Source: JBOHHR01 sp050740975
GTDB lineage: Bacteria; Pseudomonadota; Gammaproteobacteria; JBOHHR01
Length of the DNA: 6,828 nucleotides
Reading direction: 5' to 3'
NCBI GenBank assembly: GCA_050740975.1
Contig: JBOIEE010000202.1
Span: forward strand, 1-6,828
Part shown: piece after piece, positions 6,094 to 6,828 of the stretch
Layout: every line of letters starts with the position of its first letter
Position numbering within the stretch: position 1 is the first letter of the stretch
Program-made: the position numbers and the translations under genes
The notes under the pieces: generated by a model
Told to the model about the DNA's origin: nothing
Database searches by the model: none
What the model saw: only the letters and a program-made list of their open reading frames with translations

Positions 6094-6120
6094 TCCCGAA
6101 AAATTCCCGAACACACATTG
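6094..6120 (+). repeat. 27-bp direct repeat, copy 2 (arm-type site candidate)
   Basis: This second copy of the repeat at 5887-5913 has three mismatches. It lies 96 bp right of the tRNA-Met core. No gene is visible from 5786 to 6340; that stretch holds only the att-like structure, these repeats and the terminator-like hairpin. Confidence 0.6.
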
Positions 6121-6178
6121 AGGGGAAAAGCCCGTGCCCCTATGCGCTTGAGCAGGTCTACCATTGGGCTCTGCCGAC

Positions 6179-6201
6179 GAGTACTCAACAGTACTCTTTT
6201 T
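6179..6201 (+). terminator. Rho-independent terminator-like hairpin
   Basis: GAGTACT and AGTACTC form a perfect 7-bp stem around the tetraloop CAAC, followed at once by five T. It points rightward and would stop transcripts coming from the scar region before the hydrolase gene. The stem is only moderately GC-rich. Confidence 0.5.
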
Positions 6202-6340
6202 CTCGTATGAAGCGGCATTCCATAAGCTCAAATAAACAATAACCCCCGCGCGCTGTCTCAAGGCTTGGATCAACCACATTCACGACCATGCAGACTCGTT
6301 GCAGCACATCACGCAGGCCCGAACGCCCACCGAGTGGCTC

Positions 6341-6828
6341 ATGAACCACTGGTCGGTATTGCGTCTGGTGCGCAGGCTGCCGGGGCCCAAGCCGCACAAT
6401 CCGGACTTCGACGCGGCGAAGCGCCACCACACGCCGACCGGCTTCCGCAACCATCATCCGCGTGTCCCGCCCACGCAGGAGGAGTTGGCACGCCTGCACC
6501 GCGATCTCGGTGCGAAGGCGCCGACTAGCGCGCCCTGGGTCGACCTCTCGCCGGTCGTGCCGGATCTCATGCTGCTGAAGGCCAACCGCACGCGACACAC
6601 GGTCACCTGGATCGGGCATTCCACCGTGCTGCTGCAAACAGGCGGGCGCAACCTCATCACCGATCCGATGTTCTCTTGGCGCGCCTCGCCCCTGCCCTTT
6701 GCCGGCCCGCGGCGCCACCAGCCGCCCGGCATCGCGCTGCGCGATCTGCCGCCCCTCGATCTGGTGCTGATCTCCCACAACCATTACGATCACCTGGACC
6801 TGCCAAGCGTGCGGGCGCTTTCGCGCCA
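6341..6828 (+). CDS. Metallo-beta-lactamase-fold hydrolase, Lactamase_B_2/NAPE-PLD-like (partial, C-terminus outside window)
   Basis: The frame gives 162 residues before the right edge. It starts with a basic leader, then AAKRHHTPTGFRNHHP (GFRN at about 34-37), the usual N-terminal block of this family. The metallo-beta-lactamase fold follows: TWIGHSTVLLQTGG from residue 89, LITDPMFSWRASP around 105-117 and the metal motif SHNHYDHLD with H146, H148, D150 and H151. The remaining metal ligands lie outside the window. Relatives are zinc hydrolases that include N-acyl-phosphatidylethanolamine phospholipase D and UlaG-like enzymes; the substrate here is unknown. The frame is open back to 6236, so the start is uncertain. 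ATG at 6341 is the first ATG; TTG at 6299 is possible. Neither has a strong ribosome site. Codon use looks normal and no break is seen. Confidence 0.85.
   Translation, partial: MNHWSVLRLVRRLPGPKPHNPDFDAAKRHHTPTGFRNHHPRVPPTQEELARLHRDLGAKAPTSAPWVDLSPVVPDLMLLKANRTRHTVTWIGHSTVLLQTGGRNLITDPMFSWRASPLPFAGPRRHQPPGIALRDLPPLDLVLISHNHYDHLDLPSVRALSR

Noticed and set aside
5803..6279. 158-codon minus-strand open frame
   Set aside because: It runs straight through the tRNA-Met remnant and both 27-bp repeats. Its sequence is explained by those non-coding parts.
4680..6340. CRISPR array or insertion-sequence transposase in the scar region
   Set aside because: There are only two copies of the 27-bp repeat, no regular spacers, no transposase motif and no terminal inverted repeats of insertion-sequence type.
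6185..6793. 202-codon minus-strand open frame opposite the hydrolase
   Set aside because: It is antisense to a strand with clear metallo-beta-lactamase motifs and itself shows no family motif.

Overview
The window is about 58-60% GC by eye. It looks like a chromosomal segment of a proteobacterium, most likely a gammaproteobacterium. This rests on the tRNA-Met and tRNA-Val style 3' ends with encoded CCA, the HpnL-type membrane protein, and the remains of a tripartite tricarboxylate transporter. No gene here fixes the species.

Left two thirds (1-4679): four genes run in one direction on the minus strand with short gaps (28, 31 and 71 bp), so they are probably one operon. In transcription order they are an HpnL-like flippase-type membrane protein, a CDP-alcohol phosphatidyltransferase with all its catalytic aspartates, a ubiquitin-like/Mut7-C PIN-type RNase with a zinc ribbon, and a large GH94-type protein. 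The GH94 protein starts at 2148 and runs off the left edge. It matches the C-terminal half of cyclic beta-1,2-glucan synthase (NdvB/ChvB) and carries none of the membrane glycosyltransferase half. Two genes point to lipid head-group or lipid transport chemistry and one to beta-glucan phosphorolysis, so an envelope-related module is a reasonable inference. The RNase is the odd member.

Middle (4680-6120): this is a scar zone with no intact gene. It holds two different tRNA 3' halves on the minus strand, Val-type at 4810-4854 and Met(CAT)-type at 5953-5997. Both break at the same place, the 5' side of the anticodon loop, which is a classic crossover site for tyrosine integrases. The Met fragment is flanked on both sides by near-identical 27-bp direct repeats that look like integrase arm sites. 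Between the two tRNA pieces lies a decayed tct locus: a good ribosome binding site and the start of tctC are fused by deletion to a frameshifted middle piece of tctA. A near-perfect 21-bp palindrome, probably an old operator, survives upstream of it.

Right end (6121-6828): a terminator-like hairpin precedes the 5' part of a plus-strand metallo-beta-lactamase-fold hydrolase with an intact HxHxDH motif, which runs off the right edge. The tRNA geometry predicts that intact tRNA-Met and tRNA-Val genes, and perhaps integrase genes, lie to the right of the window.
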